A stretch of DNA of 7,705 nt from RUG11247 sp050945995 (GTDB lineage: Bacteria; Bacillota; Clostridia; Christensenellales; Aristaeellaceae), in NCBI GenBank assembly GCA_050945995.1, contig JBMNUA010000118.1:1-7705 (forward strand), in the 5' to 3' direction. The position numbers and the translations under genes were made by a program. The notes under the pieces are model-generated. The model was not told where the DNA came from. It made no database searches and saw only the letters and a list, made by a program, of their open reading frames with translations. Positions 5,871 to 7,705 of this stretch are shown here, piece by piece. How positions within the stretch are numbered: position 1 is the stretch's first letter; every line of letters begins with the position of its first letter.

Positions 5871-6506
5871 ATGAACATAGGCGAGCGGTTATCGCACTTA
5901 AAAACCGAAAACGGGTTGACGACGGACATGCTGGCGGCGCTATCCGGCGTGCCGAAGGGGACGATCAACAAAATCCTAAACGGCGAGACGCGCAACCCGA
6001 CCGCGCGCACGCTCCGGGAGCTTGCCCGCGCCCTCGGCTGCGCCGCCGATGTTTTCTATGCCGACGCCGACGCCCTACCCGCCCACAGTACGCCGCTGCC
6101 CGATTACAAGAACATCTTACCCGTCAGCCGGCATCGCGTGCCGATCCTCGGCACCATCGCCGCGGGCGTGCCCATCTTCGCCGACGAGGAGCACGAGCTA
6201 TTCACCGCCAGCGGCGAGAACATCCGGTGCGATTTCGCGCTGCGCGTCAAGGGCGCGAGCATGATCGGCGCGCGCATCCGCGACGGGGACATCGTGTTCA
6301 TCCGCCGCCAGGACGATGTTGACGACGGGCAGATCGCCGCCGTCGTCATCGGCGACGAGGCGACCTTGAAGCGCGTCTATCACGTCCGCGACGGCGTGAC
6401 CCTCGTCGCTGAGAACCCCGATTTCCCGCCCATGGTGTTCACCGGCGAGGACTGCCAGCTCATCCGCATCCTCGGGCGCGCCGTCGGGTTTCAGAGCAGC
6501 CTCTGA
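5871..6506 (+). CDS. CI/LexA-like repressor: XRE-type HTH with S24 self-cleaving domain
   Basis: The 211-residue protein should bind operators as a dimer and inactivate itself when RecA filaments form after DNA damage. The N-terminal HTH (about 1-57) is NIGERLSHLKTENGLTTDML followed by AALSGVPKGTINKILNGE and a third helix TARTLRELARALG. A linker leads to the S24 domain. The cleavage region PILGTIAAGVPI (91-102) offers the expected Ala98-Gly99 bond. The catalytic Ser130 is in VKGASMIGARIRDGD, and the catalytic Lys167 is in EATLKRVY. All key residues are present and the length is typical. It has its own consensus promoter and is divergent from the terminase operon, with three matching palindromes between. 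In most temperate phages a gene of this kind faces early or replication genes; here it faces terS. A host LexA paralogue is possible but less likely given the operators and neighbours. Confidence 0.92.
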   Translation: MNIGERLSHLKTENGLTTDMLAALSGVPKGTINKILNGETRNPTARTLRELARALGCAADVFYADADALPAHSTPLPDYKNILPVSRHRVPILGTIAAGVPIFADEEHELFTASGENIRCDFALRVKGASMIGARIRDGDIVFIRRQDDVDDGQIAAVVIGDEATLKRVYHVRDGVTLVAENPDFPPMVFTGEDCQLIRILGRAVGFQSSL

Positions 6507-6540
6507 CGGGGGAGCGACGAGGGAAACGGAAGGAAACGTC

Positions 6541-6613
6541 GGGGCGCTGCCCCGAGCCCCGCTCAAGGGCTGAAAGCCCTTGAGAATCCCGTGCGCCGCC
6601 GCTTCGCGGCTGC
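6541..6613. repeat. Three-hairpin intergenic repeat, copy 1
   Basis: Three stems lie in a row. GGGGC/GCCCC (6541-6545 with 6549-6553, loop GCT) comes first. CTCAAGGGC/GCCCTTGAG (6562-6570 with 6576-6584) is second. GCCGCCGC/GCGGCTGC around a TTC loop (6595-6602 with 6606-6613, one mismatch) is third. It lies 34 bases after the repressor stop. No T-run follows on the plus strand, so a terminator role for the repressor is uncertain. G-C-rich multi-hairpin spacers of this kind occur dispersed in GC-rich bacterial genomes. Confidence 0.8.
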
Positions 6614-6637
6614 AAGGAAGGAAGGCGAGGGATACGG

Positions 6638-6712
6638 CGAGGGCGCTGCCCTCGCGCTCCCGCCAAAGGGCACTGCCCTTTGGAAACCCATGCGCCGCCG
6701 CTTCGCGGCGGC
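6638..6712. repeat. Three-hairpin intergenic repeat, copy 2
   Basis: This is a diverged direct copy about 100 bases further on. Stems are CGAGGGC/GCCCTCG (6638-6644 with 6648-6654), CCAAAGGGC/GCCCTTTGG (6663-6671 with 6675-6683) and a perfect GCCGCCGC/GCGGCGGC (6694-6701 with 6705-6712) with the same TTC loop. Where the stems differ from copy 1, both sides of the pair have changed, so pairing is kept. Confidence 0.8.
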
Positions 6713-6731
6713 AGGGGACGATGGGGAACAT

Positions 6732-6757
6732 AAAAAAACATCCGGACGCGCCGGATG
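6732..6757 (-). terminator. Rho-independent terminator of the sugar-binding protein gene
   Basis: On the minus strand CATCCGG-CGCGT-CCGGATG (6757-6739) is followed at once by seven T residues (6738-6732). It lies 52 bases past the binding-protein stop. It should also stop host transcription from running antisense into the repressor. Confidence 0.88.
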
Positions 6758-6771
6758 ATATGAAGGAGCAC

Positions 6772-6796
6772 GGGCGGCGGAAATTTTCCGCCGCCC
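6772..6796 (-). other. GC-rich hairpin in the 3' untranslated region of the sugar-binding protein gene
   Basis: GGGCGGCGG (6772-6780) pairs with CCGCCGCCC (6788-6796) around a seven-base A/T loop that can itself extend the pairing. There is no T-run on either strand. It sits between the stop codon and the T-tailed terminator and may stabilise the message. Confidence 0.55.
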
Positions 6797-6809
6797 CATC
6801 ATGTATCAA

Positions 6810-7705
6810 TTAGTCGTACAACAGTATCGCAATCGCCTCATCGTCCATATTCAGCGCGGTATACCACTGCGCGCCCGTATCCACATCTTCGACCGGCTCT
6901 CCGCGCGCCGCGTTCACAGCGAGCGACACCGCCTGGTACCCGATCTGGAACGGATCCTGCGTCACCGAGCCGACGAACCAGCCATTGCGCACAGCGTTCT
7001 TCTGCGTCGCGCCCGCGTCAAAGCCCGCCACGATCAGCCCGTCATAGCGTCCGCCCTCGCCCAGCTCCGAGCCATCCGCCGTCGCCGCGAGGAAGCCATT
7101 CACCGCGCCCTCGTTCGAGATAAACACAGCCTCCAGCCCATCCATATTCAAAATGGCGTTCGCCGCGTTCACCACGTCCGTGTTCTCGGTCGTCGCCGAG
7201 ATCTGCACGAAAATCTTCACCGCCGCGTCGTCCGCCGGCTTCGCCCACAGGTCGTGCCCCTCGATCGACACGGTGTTTTTCTCGCTCGCCAGTTCATACA
7301 TGCGGTTCACAAACCCGGTCGTGCGCCCCGTGACGGACTCGCTCGTCGCATCCTGCGAGAGCACCGCGATCACCAAAGGCGCGTCCGCGGTCGCCGCCGC
7401 CAATTTGTCGGCAAACCCGTCCAGCAGCATGAACTCCTCCGCTGCCAGCGCGGCGGCGTTCTGGTTGTTCGTCGAAGCGGTCGCGTAGATCGCGCCCTCG
7501 GGCGCATTCGGCACGCCGGAGTCAAACCCGATCACGGGGATGCCCTTCTCCAGCGCCTCCTGCAACTCCGTCATCACAGAATCCGTGGACAGCGCCGCAA
7601 GGCAAATCGCGTCCGGATTCTTCGCCATCTCGGATTTGAGCATTTCCACCTGCGCGTCGATCTCGGTCTCGCTCGCAGGTCCGTCAAAGAGTATCTCCAC
7701 CCCGA
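6810..7705 (-). CDS. Sugar ABC transporter substrate-binding protein, ribose/RbsB-like (N-terminus missing)
   Basis: About 298 C-terminal residues of a type I periplasmic-binding-fold protein (Peripla_BP_4) are visible. In Bacillota these are lipoproteins on the outer face of the membrane that hand sugars to an RbsA/RbsC-type importer. The frame is open to the window edge, so the GTG at 7700 is internal, and the signal peptide with lipobox plus the first beta strand should lie just beyond. Family features include FDGPASETEIDAQVEMLKS near the visible start, IPVIGFDSGVP, then VAGFDAGATQKNAVRNGW and VGSVTQDPFQIGYQAVSLAV (hinge and ligand-binding strands), and the closing TALNMDDEAIAILLYD. The ligand (ribose, galactose, xylose or another pentose) cannot be fixed from sequence alone. 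It ends in a clear terminator and runs towards the repressor, so it is probably host DNA flanking the phage genes. Confidence 0.92.
   Translation of the reverse strand, partial: GVEILFDGPASETEIDAQVEMLKSEMAKNPDAICLAALSTDSVMTELQEALEKGIPVIGFDSGVPNAPEGAIYATASTNNQNAAALAAEEFMLLDGFADKLAAATADAPLVIAVLSQDATSESVTGRTTGFVNRMYELASEKNTVSIEGHDLWAKPADDAAVKIFVQISATTENTDVVNAANAILNMDGLEAVFISNEGAVNGFLAATADGSELGEGGRYDGLIVAGFDAGATQKNAVRNGWFVGSVTQDPFQIGYQAVSLAVNAARGEPVEDVDTGAQWYTALNMDDEAIAILLYD

Noticed and set aside
6541..6712. Rho-independent terminators for the repressor on the plus strand
   Set aside because: The stems are strong, but none is followed by a T-run on the plus strand. A terminator role is possible only by another mechanism.
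6198..6809. Minus-strand open frames across the repressor 3' half and the hairpin repeats
   Set aside because: They are antisense to the repressor and read through the hairpin repeats, giving repetitive Arg/Ala/Gly-rich sequence. They have no start signal.
7698..7700. GTG at 7700 as the start of the sugar-binding protein
   Set aside because: The frame stays open to the window edge, and the family needs a signal peptide and first strand upstream, so this is an internal valine codon.

Overview
The window is GC-rich and looks like a Bacillota (Clostridia-type) chromosome carrying the head-gene end of a prophage or prophage-derived element. Three things suggest this: Gram-positive-style Shine-Dalgarno sequences (AGGAGG in front of the capsid gene), phage families of the SPP1/PBSX kind, and a host-type sugar-binding protein of the ribose/galactose family. 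The genus cannot be read from the sequence.

Layout. Positions 1-5701 are one minus-strand head operon. Read in its own direction it runs: small terminase (5701-5333), large terminase (5352-4090), portal (4021-2750), scaffold (2732-2253), a repeat tract of about 525 bp (2252-1727), P22-type major capsid (1680-565), a small hairpin, head-tail connector (505-212), and the start of another small head-tail gene that leaves the window at position 1. Positions 5702-5870 are an AT-rich divergent control region. Positions 5871-6506 hold a plus-strand CI/LexA-like repressor with an HTH and an S24 self-cleavage domain. Positions 6507-6809 hold two copies of a three-hairpin repeat and a minus-strand rho-independent terminator. 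Positions 6810-7705 are the C-terminal part of a sugar ABC transporter binding protein, probably a host gene.

How the parts work together. The control region carries two near-consensus sigma-A promoters, one for the repressor (TTGAAA-17-TATAAT) and one for the head operon (TTGACA-17-TAGTAT). It also has three matching 16-bp palindromes, TNACCG-N4-CGGTTM. One palindrome fills the spacer of the head-operon promoter and another lies just after its predicted start. The simplest reading is that the self-cleaving repressor directly represses the packaging and capsid genes and releases them after DNA damage. That is unusual, because temperate phages normally put the replication genes and a late activator in between. 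No integrase, replication or late-regulator gene lies between the repressor and the terminase.

The most unusual sequence is the tract between scaffold and capsid. It consists of eight diverged copies of a 60-73 bp unit that resembles the 3' end of the neighbouring scaffold gene, apparently with 23 bp removed between two CCGCCC copies. I found no complete new defence or mobile system. The candidates for novelty are the repressor-controlled head operon, the gene-derived repeat tract and the covarying hairpin repeats.
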